64,000 bases of DNA from Opisthocomus hoazin (lineage: Eukaryota; Chordata; Aves; Opisthocomiformes; Opisthocomidae), in contig NC_134431.1 of assembly GCF_030867145.1 (NCBI RefSeq), forward strand, positions 9,315,089 to 9,379,088, in the 5' to 3' direction. This document shows, one piece after another, positions 49,516 to 62,500 of this stretch. Below the pieces are notes generated by a model. It was not told the origin of the DNA, did no database searches, and worked only from the letters and a program-made list of their open reading frames with translations. Each line of letters opens with the position of its first letter. Positions within the stretch are counted from its first letter, which is position 1. The position numbers and the translations under genes were made by a program.

Positions 49516-52500
49516 TCATAAATAAAGTCACTGGGGCCCCTTTCCTAGACTAACAGATGCCCTAGTGGAAATGTCTGTTGGTGTGTGGTTTTAAATGCTT
49601 TTCAGCAATCTGTTCCTAACTTCCCCCCTTTCCCCACTGTTAGGTACTCCAAAGTGTAGAATCTTTATTTGTACACACAAAAAGCAAAAAAATAATACTC
49701 TTTTGTTTGGCATGGGACTTATTTTTATGACCTGTAAGCTTTAACTGTGCCTGAGAATGGAATAAGCTACATCTGTTTGGACTCTCATGCATAATGCAAA
49801 TATGGCATGTTTTTAAAATAACTTTTAATAGATCTTTAAAATTATAGGTGAATGCAACTAATTTCTAATTGGTTTTGTGAATAATAGGTATAGTCTTCAG
49901 AAACTGGAAAATTGCATGCTGTGGACTTCTAAAAAGAGCGTTCATGCTTTCCTGAAATATGTTTTTCCTAAATGGCCTCCGAATAGGACACAGCATGGAT
50001 TGGGTGGAGCCTCACAGTCTTAGTAGGACTGAGACACGCTATTAATTCAAGGGCAGTCTCTTACTAGCTTCATGAGCTGCATAATAAAACATACGTAGTA
50101 AAAAAAAAAAAAGTACATTTTCAAAGGAATTGCATAAAGTTTAGTAAAGGTTCCTCAGAATTATTCATATTTTTGCAGACGTGCCAGTGCATCACTGTGA
50201 ATCTTTTTTCTAGAAAACATGATTATACACACTCAGACTTTAGTTAATAGGTTACTTATGTGGTGATCTAGTAAACACTTCTAAATATTACTAAAATTTT
50301 GTAATGAGTGTATTTTTGGAGACAATGTTCGAAATTGCTAGTGTTGTCTTCCCATCCCCCAGCTTTTGAGCTCAGAGGAGTCTCGTTTGCTTGCAGCTGC
50401 AGTGGTAGGCATCTTTCAGGAAGTGACCTTGGCTTGTATTAATCAAATTCAGAACACACAGAAAAGCTTCTTGGTAACATGCTGACTTGATGTAAAATTT
50501 TATAGCATCCATTTTCTTTTAAAATGAGGCCATCTTATAAGAAGAGAATTTATGATACCTCAATTTAAAAGAATTTCTCTAAAATGATGTGGTATTTAGA
50601 GAAGGTAAAACAACAAAAACAAACTGCTCTTTTTACTGAGAGGAAAATAGCTTTTTATATATGTAATTGAGTCTTAAATTACTATTGGTAAAACTGTATT
50701 TTAGCCTAGCTAAACTATGAAAATACAGTGTTATTTGATACCATTTTCATTGGTGTCTTACCATTTTTGAACTAGATTAGAAAAGCTTGGTAGTCGGGCA
50801 TGATCTCAATCAGCTAAGATTCTTATGACGTCTTTAACTTTCTGACTTGATGTATTTTAATCACTTACTGCATCTTTTGTTAGCAGCTCTCAAGGCATTA
50901 CATTAACCTCATAGTAGCTGTATTGAGCTGCTTTGCCTATTTACATAGACTGAGAAAGGAATCTACCTGTGCCTGTCGAAGAAATCAGTTTGACCTTGCT
51001 TGCCAGCTGGAAATTGTTTTTCATTGGCTGCTCTTAAATGGAGTGGCTGACTATTCCTGAAGCAGGTTTTAAGAGTTTTGCATTATCATCTTCTTGACTA
51101 AAACCATTTTGTGAATTCAGTTACAAAAAGAAGATTGTTGGCAGTGTTTTCAGCTGGTATAGCTGTTTATAAGAGTATGTGTCTATTCTTTCTTGGGACC
51201 TATACATAGGGCTGAGACCAGAATATCTTTCATCATTGCAAAGTGCTGTGAAAGCCTTTAAGGTTCTGGGGTAAGATAATTTACTAACTTTCAAACTGCA
51301 TCTTTCTGGAGAATTAGTCATAGCTGTCACCTGACTAATGTTTTTCACCCTTAGGTTGTCATGTATGTTATCTTGAACAATCTACCATCTGGTTGGTTTC
51401 AGGGTTTAGAAAACTCGACTCTACTTTAAGTGGAATCTTCAGCATACCTCTTCTGCATGTTGATGGCATATTTTTACTCATTTTACCTCTTCACAATTGT
51501 ATTCAGATTTTTGTCATTCTTTCTGCAATGTGTTGAAGATCTGAGTATGCTAACATACATGTTCCTAAGTGTTTCTTGACTCGATTGCTGCCTGATTTGG
51601 AATGGTTAATTCCATGCTGTTTACTCTGCAAACCTATGCAATGATTTGCCATTGTACTTGGTATCAAGTCAGAGTTGCTAATTGTTCCATTGAAGATCTC
51701 TGTGTAACCCTACCCCTTTCTGCTGTTGAACATACTCTTAGATTTCTTTGCTACTGAATTTTCCTTAACTACATGCTTTATACACTTCTTTTCATGCTGC
51801 CTCACATTATATTGTCTGTTATTGCACCATACTAATTACTCCTCATCCACATCTTCACTCGAGAGTGCTTTAGTCCTCTTTCCTTGTAGTTTGCAAGATC
51901 ACTGAAGGGGTGATAAATCTGTTGCTTTTTGTGCTTAAGTGTAGTTGACACTGGCTTTCCAAGATCAAGTGGATGCCAAAACACAATCATAGATCGTGTC
52001 ATTCAGAATTTGCTGTTGTCAGCATTTTCATCAGTCTCCCAGAGAATAAAATTGGTCCCAGCCCAGATTTTGGGATACCCCACCATGGACTGATTCACTG
52101 AGTCAGTAGTTCCTGAAACTACATTGCTACTGATGTTTTGACTCTGGAAAGATTGTGTCATAATTCCCTCCATTAAAATTTTAAACTAGAGCTACTGATT
52201 AGGAGGTGACAGAACCTGGAACCATTGATACAGAATGGAGGCATACAGTGGAACAAGACAGTGTTCTTCCTCTAGTTATGTAATCTTAAAATGAGGGGGG
52301 AAGATGCATCTTGTCTTTTTCAGTGGCAAGGCAAGACAATCTGTTAGAAGTGTCCTGTGTCCAGACTGTTTTCTACTTCTGTGGCTAGGTATTACTTGTT
52401 TTCCTGTGCAAGACTGGGAAGAGCTGACAGTTTTTACACCGAAGAGTCACAAATACACTGTCCATCCTTCTTGGAGTAGATGGAGGATGACTTGAAGTCA

Positions 52501-53142
52501 ACATTTTGAAGCAGAGTAGTATTAACGGTACTGTGGGGACTGGGCAGTGGGCAGCAGTACTCCTTGGGCTGCCCAGCCTTACGCAAGGGCAAGGCCGATT
52601 CCTCATTTGAGAAGAAGCAAAGTAAATCACTGCAGCTCCAGACTGCGCCTTCGGAATCCTTTCCGACAATTCTCCTCTGCTGTTCTCCCTCCCTCCCCTT
52701 TTGCAAGGTCAGTCTTTCCTGTTTGCCAGCACAATCTCCCTGCTGTCACTTACAGCTCCATAGTTCAGTGCTGCTTTGATAGTGCCTAATCTCAGTCCTA
52801 CTCCTCACACTGCTGACGTGGTTTGCATCTAAAATGGGGGTGAGGGTACCCACTGCTGCAGCTCAACTTCTGACGCGCTGCCCCTGCACAGCTCCTGGTC
52901 CCCTTTATTTCCCTGCGAAAAGAAACGCTCCGGTGGCAGGAGGCGGCTGCGCGCAGTGATGTGCAGGCCGCTCGAAGGGAAGAGGAGGAGAGGAGAGCAC
53001 CTCGTGTGCCCCGGCCTGCTCCCCCGGCCGCTCCCCGGCGAGCCGCGCCGCGCCGCCTGCCCCCGCCGCGGGGCCGGGCCGGGCCGCAAGGAGTTAAGGG
53101 CTGCGCTGCCGCCCGCGGTTCTGTCTGCAGCCGCCGCGCTCC

Positions 53143-53149
53143 CATTGGT
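53143..53149 (-). promoter_or_regulatory. CCAAT box (reads CATTGGT on +)
   Basis: An NF-Y-type CCAAT element in the second CpG island, in the context CAACCAATGGGA on the minus strand, close to the NF-Y consensus. NF-Y sites usually lie 60-100 bp from a start site and work in either orientation, so it does not fix direction. Confidence 0.55.
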
Positions 53150-53160
53150 TGCGGGGAGGT

Positions 53161-53172
53161 GAAATTGAAACC
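53161..53172 (+). promoter_or_regulatory. ISRE-like element GAAATTGAAACC
   Basis: Two GAAA half-sites spaced by two bases, matching the GAAANNGAAA core recognised by IRF factors and ISGF3, 12 bp from the CCAAT box. This suggests possible interferon or IRF control of the transcript from this island. A 12-bp motif can occur by chance. Confidence 0.45.
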
Positions 53173-53539
53173 ACGGTAAACTTTTGACCCTGGAGCAGTT
53201 CTTGTGGAACGCCTTCCCCTTGCCAAGAGCAGAGGGCTTTTTTTCCCCCCTTTTCCTGTATTTATTCTCTGTGATCGTGCCGTGCCGCATGCAGCCTCTC
53301 CGAGGGAGGGGGAGGACAAGCACAAGCAAGTAGTTTGCGTGTCCAGCTAGCGGTAAAGCTGGACGATGGCTTAAGGGCTGGTGCCAGCTATTTTCTAAAC
53401 CTCTTGATCAGTAAACAAGTAGGAGTCCATTTTTCAACTTCCAAGATGGTTTTTGTGTGGTTAAAAACAGAAAAAAACAACCACCAAATTGACGCTGACG
53501 ATCACGGCTAATTAAAAAGGGGGGAAGGGAGGGTGAGTC

Positions 53540-56500
53540 ATCAGGCACGCCGGCTGCAGTGAGCTCTGCTGCTTAATAAACCTAGTGGTTGCTTAACGAT
53601 GGGAGTGGTTTCTCGTTACTGAAATCTGAAGTCTCTCATTATTACTACTTAGCTCGTAGGTTGGTGTGTTAAATACATACGTAGCTAACTGTAACTGTTT
53701 TACTATCCTTTTGTGTCTTCCTTAAAATATTTGTTCAGTCTGGGAGACAAGTTAGTGCCAGCTGAATGTCATTGCCAGCTTGCGAAGTATCAGAGATGCA
53801 TGGTAGCCAATGTTACGAATTTTTAGTTAGGCAGGGAGACTATAACAGATTCTGGACCCAATTAGAGGGTCCATCACTTTCATACTCTCCAGAGTTTGTC
53901 ACAAAAAAATAAAAGTATCTGTGGTTGAGAAAAATCCACCTTCCTTCTGTAGCTTTGATAAACCAGATAAAGCAGCATTACGTTTTCAATGAAGTATGAA
54001 TACGAGATTTAGGTAATCCACGTTTCTCTCCCCTTAAACATGTCTGTCTTCACTGACAAAAGAATAGCTGACTTGGTTACTTTACTGCATCAGCTGCCAT
54101 TTTCTCCCTCCCCCGCTCCCAGGCACAGGTACCGGCCTGCTGTTCTTGCTGGAACATTAAACTTACTGAATGTTAAGTGCCACTTAATCAAGGAGTCACT
54201 CAGCACCTGACTTAGAGATAACTTTGAAAACTCTTCCTTAACAAAGAAACTTGATTCCTGACTACTTCAGGCTGATGTTTTCACCTCTCTAGTGGCTTGT
54301 TCTTGCAAATAGTTTCATCAGATTGATACAGAGTGTTCATTTTCCTAATGAGAGATCAGGGTGGGGAGGAACCCTTAACTGTTGTGATTTGGATTTTTTT
54401 AAAAATTCAGTTCAATAAGCAGTGCAGTGGTTAGGAAGCGTTTAGTTTGCGGCAGCATTCGCGTAGTAGGACAAGATTATGAAGGTTTTGTGTGGGCTTT
54501 TTTTGGAGTGCTGCTGTCCTCACTGCAGTTTTATCTGGGAATTGAGGGAGTCTCCTGAAGCGTTGCCAGCCGCATCAAGGGAACAATGAATGTAATATGA
54601 TTAATAGCAGATCCCCTGCCCCCTCTTGTGTGAAATTCTCCTTGCAACTGCAAAAGAAACATGCGCTTGTAATGATAGTTGGTGGCCTCCCTGTTTGTTC
54701 CAGCTAGTGTTCCCAAGCAGCAGCTATTATAGAGTTTATTTTTGCCCACTCCGTGTGATTTCTTTGTTCTGTCCTCCCTGTGCCTGTGTGCGTCCTATCT
54801 GCTTCTTATTGTCCGTTTCATGGCAGTTTGTCTGCCTTCACAGTGGAGCTGCACTGAAGCTGAAATGGAGTAAATGCTCTTCTAAAGGAAGGAAGAGTAA
54901 CAGCTGCTAGGAACTAAAAGTCACTTGTGAACTCTATTTCTGAAGCGTCATTTAAATGTTTCTATCTGGAAAGGCTTCTGTCGAGCAGTTGCATGATTGC
55001 GTTGTGGTAACATTGGGTGCACATGCCTTTTACTGTTAGAAATCGGTGATCTCTAAAAATATCACTGCATGTGCTAGTGGTAGGGTGGGAAACCTACACA
55101 AAATGAACACAGACTCTCAAGCTAAAGAAACACAAACTTCACCAGATTTGTAAATCCTGTAACTTCGAAGTATCCTACTTGGGGGGAGTGTTACTGAAGA
55201 CTATTATTGAGAGCTAACTGCTGGTCAGGAGAAAATCACTAGTGTAACCTTTGCTTCTAATAAAAATAGCCAGAAAGAGGGGTATCGGGGATACTGTCAA
55301 TGCGTTTGGTAACTAAAAAGCATTAAATGAGCAGTCACAAACTGAAAATAAATACAGAGTTCTATACTGTTTTGTTCTCTACGTTTATTCAGAGCAAATT
55401 TTGAGGCTGGTTACATCTGCCCAGTATCCTCAGGAGGGAGTTGCAGTCTGCTGCTTTGGAGCTATCCTTTTAGAATTTTCTCCCCCCACCAAGATTTCCA
55501 AACTGAAATTTAAAAGGAAGTTCATGCCAAGGTGTTTTTATCTATTCTTTCTGTTATCAAGAGTAAGCAGTTCTGATTGCCATGTTTTACTGGAGGATGG
55601 AAAGATGATTTACAGGAAATTCTAGAGCACAGCCTCTCAATCTGGAAAATTGTTTCATATTCCAAAACTCATCAGTATTTCTATTGTGTGCTTGAATTTT
55701 TTGCTGGCTTATTTCCCCTCAGTCTCCTGGCTTTGATCACAGCATTGTACAGTGAACTGGACTCTGGCATCTAGTATTAAAGCTTGCCGCTTTCCCCAGA
55801 ATCAGCTCCTAACTGTCATGCTGGCACAAATGATGCTGAAAGAAACCTGCAGTAGTTGGAACTTAGATTTTTGTTTGTTTTTTTTTTTAAATATTACCAT
55901 TGTATGTCTGTCTTCTTTGCTTTTATTTCTATTCCAGTTGGTGACAAAACTTACTGTTTGCAGTCCGACTGTTTCATCATGGGATGCAATAAGCAGCTTT
56001 TTCTCTGCTTCTTCCTCAATAGGTTTGTCTCAAAGTTATCCTGTCTGCATCCTTGTTCCAGATCTCCAATGATAAGTGAACTCTTCGTCCTCTGCAACAA
56101 TATTGGGTTGGGTTTCTGGAATGTGAATTCCTGTTTGAGGAGCTGTGTGAGATACGGAGACGTACCTTTTCTAAGAAATACATTGATCAGATCTAGAGGT
56201 CCTCACAACACTTGCAAGCAACTTTGAGGTCCAGTTTTGCTCTAGCCTTGGGGCGAGTTTATAGCAGCAACTTCTTAAAAGACAGTAAAAACAAGAAAAA
56301 TCAACATATTAATTCTCTCACCTTCTCTGCTAGCAGAAGATGCATCGTAATTTTTCTAAGTTCTTTTGCATGCCATCAGGATATAGCAGGATGAATAGAT
56401 GCAAAAAAATTAAAGCTGCGGACATGTCAATTCCTTTAAGCGTATGTGTCTAAGCACACCGTCTTGTTTCTCTGGCACTAGAGTTCAGGAATTGGAGTCT

Positions 56501-59500
56501 AAGAAATCTTTTTTTTTTTCTTTTAATATACAAAACAGTAGGTAGAAAGTCTAGTGTTTTTCAGATAGAACAAAGTGGTATGATCACAGTGAAGCAGACC
56601 TCCTGCTGTGAGTTGTGTTTCGCCTCATGCACTTTCTTGAAAAATGCTGTAAATACAGGGATTGGCTGCTGTAGCTGGAAGGACTTTATGCATTTATAAT
56701 CTCTCCAGGTTGTGTTATCTATACAGCTGTCACTCGTAAATGTTTCTGGGTTGATGTGCCCTAATAGCCAGGTTGTTCCTAGCTTCTATTGTAGGCTGCA
56801 GTCTTCTCTGGCCACAGAAACAGTAGCTTTCCTTATGGATTTTTACTAAAGTAGCAGACCAGGCTATTTACTCTGCAGTCTTTTTAGAAGAGTCTGCTTT
56901 ATTTCCAGCACAGTTTAAAACTGGTTTTAGGTTGTTTTTTTTGGGTGGGGATCTTAGGTGTGGGGGTAGGACAGGATAGGATTGCTCAAAGAAATTCCAC
57001 GTGCTAGTGTAGAACCCTCTCTGCCATTCACATTCAGCTTTTTTTGTATGTGTTTTGGAAAGCTCTTCATACCTACCTTATTTTGTCATTAGCTCTGATT
57101 TCTCTAAACTTTCCTTCTAATGTTTATTAAGCATATATTACTTGTCCTTCAGGATGATAATCAGTATAATCTATCTGGCTATTTCTCAAAGCAGTATGTG
57201 AATTTTAAATAGTAGAGAGACCACATCCCTGAACAGGTGGAGGAAGGAAAACAGAAGATTGGCTGAAGTGCTCCATAACCATTGCATTTGCTCATTTGTG
57301 GTATGTGATCGTTCTTGTAATTGTCTGCTGAAGTCTAGATCTAGAAGGCTAACAAAAGGGATAAACTTACAGTCTGTGGTATCAAAAATTCAAAAATGTA
57401 TCTGTCATTGCACCCTGCCCATTGTTCACTCTGTCCAGTCAGATGGCAGTAGAAATGCATAGTTTTCTTCAAGGCGAGTAAATTAAAAGCACAATACAGT
57501 AATCTTGCTAATAAAAATACTGTAATCCTTACAGTAGACAGTTTCAGTTCTGAAGATAGAAATAGGGAACGTCCTGATAAATCAAGGATCTGACAAATAT
57601 AAATAGATTCAGACCAAAAATGATATGCCAGCAAAGACGGTATGTCTTTTGTCTTGCTGGCTCCACATGCTATTGTAGTCTTTTGGTAATGATGCTGTGA
57701 AAATAGAGGATGAGTATTTTTCATTTTGTATGTTACTTTTTAAACATATTCCCATTTCCTGCACTAGAACAGACAACTGTGAGCATTCTTTCTTAATAAA
57801 CCTCAGGGCTGTGATGTGATACAGAATAGGAAAATTAGTGATGCCTGTCTAAATTTCTTTCCAGTGCTAAGCTTTGTGTGTCCTGGGGAGGAAAAAGGGC
57901 AATGTGTACTGAACATGGACAATTACAGAAAGTTTATTTTATTTGAGGGAAGAATTTCTTACGTCTTACATTGGGAGAAATAATGTTGCCTTTTATTCAA
58001 TGCCTATTTAATGTAATTATAGATTGAGGGGGCAAAATTGAATTACCCTGGCTATGAAAATGGAGGAGGAAGGGGAATTGCAAGCTCTGTGATGGTTTCA
58101 GTATCCTTTTTAATTGACCTATGACTGGTGTACATGAGAAAACATGCCCATGTAGATAGCGATGTTTTCGATAATACTGATTTCAGGAATTTTGAATTAA
58201 TACCTTAAAATTATATATATAATATACTGATAATTTTATGCTTCTTTGTCTCTTTTCCAGCTTCTTGTATAGAATATTCATTAGGTGATTTGTCATTCTC
58301 CTGCTTTTCTCCACAATACAGTTAAAGTAGGAAAAGCAGTTCTGTTGGGGGGGTTTGTTGGGTTTTTTTGTGGTGTTTTTTTTTTTTTTTCCCCACCATG
58401 ATTTTCTACCACCTATGTAATGTCGTCCTCCTGGGTCCTCGCATGTTGTGACAGGAATAGAACTGAGGATTTCAGTCAGGTGAACCTTCTTCTGAAATAT
58501 CCTGAAGTTGAAAAAGAAGAAATTACGATCAATATGAAGCTTGCTTAAGCTTGCTATAAGAGGCAGAAGAGGACATTTGGAAAGAGAACAAATGTTTGAG
58601 TTTTTCGGAAGCTGAATAACAGAGCATGACACATAAGAACAGACTGGAGTCTTGTGTGTTTTATGGCGAGGACAGTGGGGGCATCCTGGTAAAGGAAAAA
58701 CAAAACCATTTAAATTGTTAAAAAAGAAATTAACTTATACAATTAGGAGGCGCATGATATCAGACAAGTTATTAGTATACTAAAAAGTACTTAGTGTTTT
58801 TTAGTAGGACAATATTTATATTTAGTAGAGGTTATGAGGGCACTCTGTGGTGCATATTAGTTTCCTACTGATTCCTGGAAGCTAAACCTCTGTGTGGTGG
58901 ATTCAGCCTTTTTCAGTACTGAATACTGTACTCTGGTATGATAGAGCATGGTGAATTCTGTGTTTCTGTGGTGAGCAGGTATTGATAATGAATACATTAG
59001 TGCCAGAAACGCTATCTTTATTTGAAGAAAATAATCCTTCTCCTTTGCTTTCTTGTTATGTTATGGGTCCATAATATAAATGTTAATTATGTCTTTTCAG
59101 GTATGCAGAAGACATTTCTGATCTTTCTAGAAGTAAAGCATTCTAAGTTGTAATTGTCTTTGTTGCTTGCTTTTACAGTCTGTCAGAGCGAGATTAATAC
59201 TATTTAATGGCACTGTTTTACTGTAGTATACTATTCATGCTATCTTCATAGTGTTCTTCAGTTAATGTTTTCATGAAATTTCAGGGTAGCTTCTGAGAAA
59301 TGTTGAAGGCTGCTAATCGCTCATTGGCTCAAAAAGTTAAGAAAACATTGAATTGCTTGGTTGTAACGGCAAAATTAGTCTTTGCTTTTAGGAAGGACTT
59401 AGGAAATACACACTTAATTCAGTGTGTCTTTGATGTGCAATCGTTTGAAAATCAGCCTTTTTTAGAAGTGTTTTAAAGATATTTTTTTTATTTCAGCCCT

Positions 59501-62500
59501 ATAAACTAGCAGACCTAAGACAAATTTTAGTAGTGTCTTAGGATCTCTGATGAGAAACTGAAGATCTTCTGCCCTGCTTGTACTGTGTGACAGTTATTTG
59601 TCAATCCCGAACCACTGCAATTTGCAGAATGATGTTTTAAGATACCAGTTTGATTTTGCTTGAAATGCTACATTGTGATGTGTGACGTCTTAGTGGCTAA
59701 TAATGAGCAATTTGTCAGTGAGTAGCTGGCCATGCAGTAATGGCAGGGCAGTAACTAGCAACCCCTTCACTTGCCCAGAGATATGAAGAAATCTCCACTC
59801 ATCATCCAGAGTTCTGCAAAAATCCTTGAATTTTAAAGAACATTTAGAGCTAGGAAAGATGTCTAAAGCAATAAAAATAACTGTTTGGTGTTTACTGCGG
59901 GATCTGTGGCTCTTTTGTAATCCAAGGCTGTGCTGTAATTCATAGATAGTGACATTTAACTCTTCCGTGACAGATGGATGAAGCTTACCTCTCATCCAAA
60001 CTAAACTTCACTTTGGCTTTGTGTGACAGATTTTGCTTTAGAATGAATGAAATAATCTGGCAGTCTTCCTGAAATTTGCGAGGATAGAATAAAATGCATA
60101 ATTTAAAGACTAAGAAAAATTTTAGAATTTCTCAATGAAGTATTGTGTGTAAGTGCTTTAAAACTTAACCAGTTTTGACTAACTGGAATACACAAGACAT
60201 CTTCTCTGGTCAGTAGTAGTATACTGTGGTCCTTAATTTGACAATTTTTGGCACTCTTAGTACGTCTCCTTTCCTTTTTTATACGTCTGTCATGCTAAGA
60301 AGGGATATATATTCTAATCTGTCTCTTTGAAGGTGCCTATTTTGAAATGTCGATATGAGGATTATAGCATTAAGAAGTATGTAATGTTAGATTTTTTTTT
60401 TTTGAAACAGAACATATAAATTTTACTTTTCAGAACCATACATCTTCTTGCTGATATTAATAGGCAACTTATTTTTCGGTTACATTTTCATTAGATTTTC
60501 TGTCTTGATTGTTCAGCTCTCATTTCACACCACCAATGTTGGTTTCAGAGCAGATGTAATGAATACTGTAAATTAAATGTGCAAGGGCACTTTTTCATAC
60601 TTCATGTTCTTGTGCCATAAAAGATCTGAAAAGCTTTTGTATTCTGCTGAAACTCAATAGTTTGCTCTGATTAGCGCTTATAATCACTTTTGCAGTTAAA
60701 GGATGTTATTTTGATGTTTACATTGCTACAAATAATGCAATTTTTGTAGTGAATCTAGCAGTTAAGTTGCAACTGCTTTCAGCAGTTGTTCTGGTTTTGC
60801 AACAGTGATGTTCAATGTGGTTGATGAAGGATCATTTAGATTACTTATCATAACTGTAAGTAGTGGACAGTTAGTGTATAAAAAAGTGTGTCTTTTAAAA
60901 TAAAAAAATGTGAACATTGTAGGTTATTACTGACGTTCTTAGAAAATATCAAGTAGACTGGAACAATGATTTTGAATAGGAGTTGCTCCAATTCAGACAC
61001 CAGGTTTAACATAGGTAGTAGTACCAGAACATTCTTAAAAGGTGCCTGTTGAGCAAACAGATATTTTATCTGTTTATAATCTCTGTGTATAATGTACACC
61101 TATGTTTCTAAGTAACTTATGAAATAGTTCTACAAAAACTTTAGGTCTTCTGAGTCTCCTGATAGGACCAAACACATTTACTGTATCTTTCTGTTTGAAG
61201 TTAATAAAAATATTCAGGTAATATTTTTTTTTTTTGTTTTTCCCTGCTGAAGATAAAATTTTGAAAGAAATACTACTTTCGGCCTTAGTATTTCTACTGG
61301 AGCTGGTGACAGAATTCTCACTGAGTTAACAGAAACAGGCTTAGACCAATGCTAAGTGCTTCTGAAAATCCCAGTAGAAGTATATTAAATTTTAATGGAT
61401 CAAAATACTTCTTCCTTAAACACAGAGAGGGAAAGGCATTGATATGACATATGTATTTCAGATCTTTCAGTACACTGAGCTTTTAACCTGCTCAGGAAAA
61501 ATAGCTAATACTTTTAATTAAAATTCATGGAAGACTATCATAGTGCTTCAGACTTAGCTGTGGAGGAAGAAACCTGCTTGTTGACGTCGTAATCACAGCA
61601 AAATTTTTAAAGTACATTTCACTGTTTGACATGATAACAGTAACATAGTAATAATTTTTCATATACACAGAATGAAGAAGTATGTGTGGTTTCAAATGGG
61701 GGAGCTGGGGAATGGATAGGTATGAAGTGGACTACACTGTAGATAGGGATGATTTATATCACATGAAAAAGTAACATTCTTTAATGGAAAGTTTTGCCAA
61801 TCTGATCCCTACCCCACCCTTGTACAGATAGTGTTCCAAGGCTTTGCTCAGTTTTTGGGCTAATTCTGCAAGATACAATTAGAATTTTATGAGGGATTTA
61901 CTACAGCAGAAAATGTTGTTCAAGTAAAATTGGACTGTAGAATATACAGAATTGATAGTGGATATAAGAACTGTTTTTTCTTTTTCAGGTGCTTTTTGAT
62001 GTGGTTTGATGTTGAATGTCTCCATTTTGGTAGAATGTATATTAGAGCATTATATGTGACTTTACCTAAGATTTTGGGAATACTTCTGTTAATTTCAGTG
62101 TGTTGACATGGTCTGTGTAACAATACCATGCTGTAGGAGTTAAAATTGGAAAATGCTAAACTTTTGACCTTGGGTAGATGTTGCCATGTATAATGCATTA
62201 TATTCAGCTGGTGAAGTAAAAATTGCATTTTTCTGGGCTCTAGTTTGTGGAAAAAATAGTGTGTATTGGGCTGTGATGCCTGACAGCTGACATTTATCAA
62301 GAGTAATGTGAGCTTTACTCATTCTCACATGTTAAAGCAGCTTTCAAATCTTTACATGTATACACATGTTCAGCATATGTCTTGCAGCTTTGAACATTTT
62401 GTTCTAAAGATGTCAACTCTCATTAAGATGAGAATCTAGACTATAAACCCATAACAATTTTCGTTTGTCAAATTTAGTCGCAATGTTAACATTTTGTAAA

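Larger units (their letters stand above)
24336..52870 (+). other. Presumed long first intron(s) of the unidentified gene
   Basis: It begins at the 24336 donor. In 28 kb I found no reading frame resembling a known protein and no CR1 or LTR copy I could name. T-runs of eight or more on the + strand outnumber A-runs, the same bias as in the TRAM introns, which supports + strand transcription. It holds a few exon-like segments with good splice sites (27175-27276, 36448-36557, 43615-43656; see findings), a 36-base T-run at 43232 and a G-rich patch at 26726. Open frames of up to 136 codons (28622-29017, 41152-41562) look like noise. Confidence 0.5.
52870..53330. promoter_or_regulatory. Second CpG island, candidate alternative or antisense promoter
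   Basis: An abrupt GC- and CpG-rich block, densest from about 52920 to 53160 and including (GGGCC)3 at 53071-53085, in AT-rich surroundings. It carries an inverted CCAAT box and an ISRE-like element (separate entries). Direction is not settled. On + a GTGAGT donor-like site occurs at 53533. On minus a GAGCT|GTAAGTG donor-like site occurs at about 52754, and frames of 175 and 166 codons cross the island. Those frames are Arg/Pro/Gly/Ser-rich and match no protein I know, so they are treated as products of GC content. Either an internal promoter of the + gene or a divergent non-coding transcript would fit. Confidence 0.6.

Noticed and set aside
52798..53329. Minus-strand frames of 175 and 166 codons, the longest in the window
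   Set aside because: Two long frames on the same strand in different phases across one CpG island point to stop-codon scarcity. Composition is Arg/Pro/Ser/Gly-rich with no recognisable domain.
58183..58632. 149-codon minus-strand open frame
   Set aside because: It crosses a poly(A)/Lys low-complexity tract and lacks any domain pattern; taken as chance.
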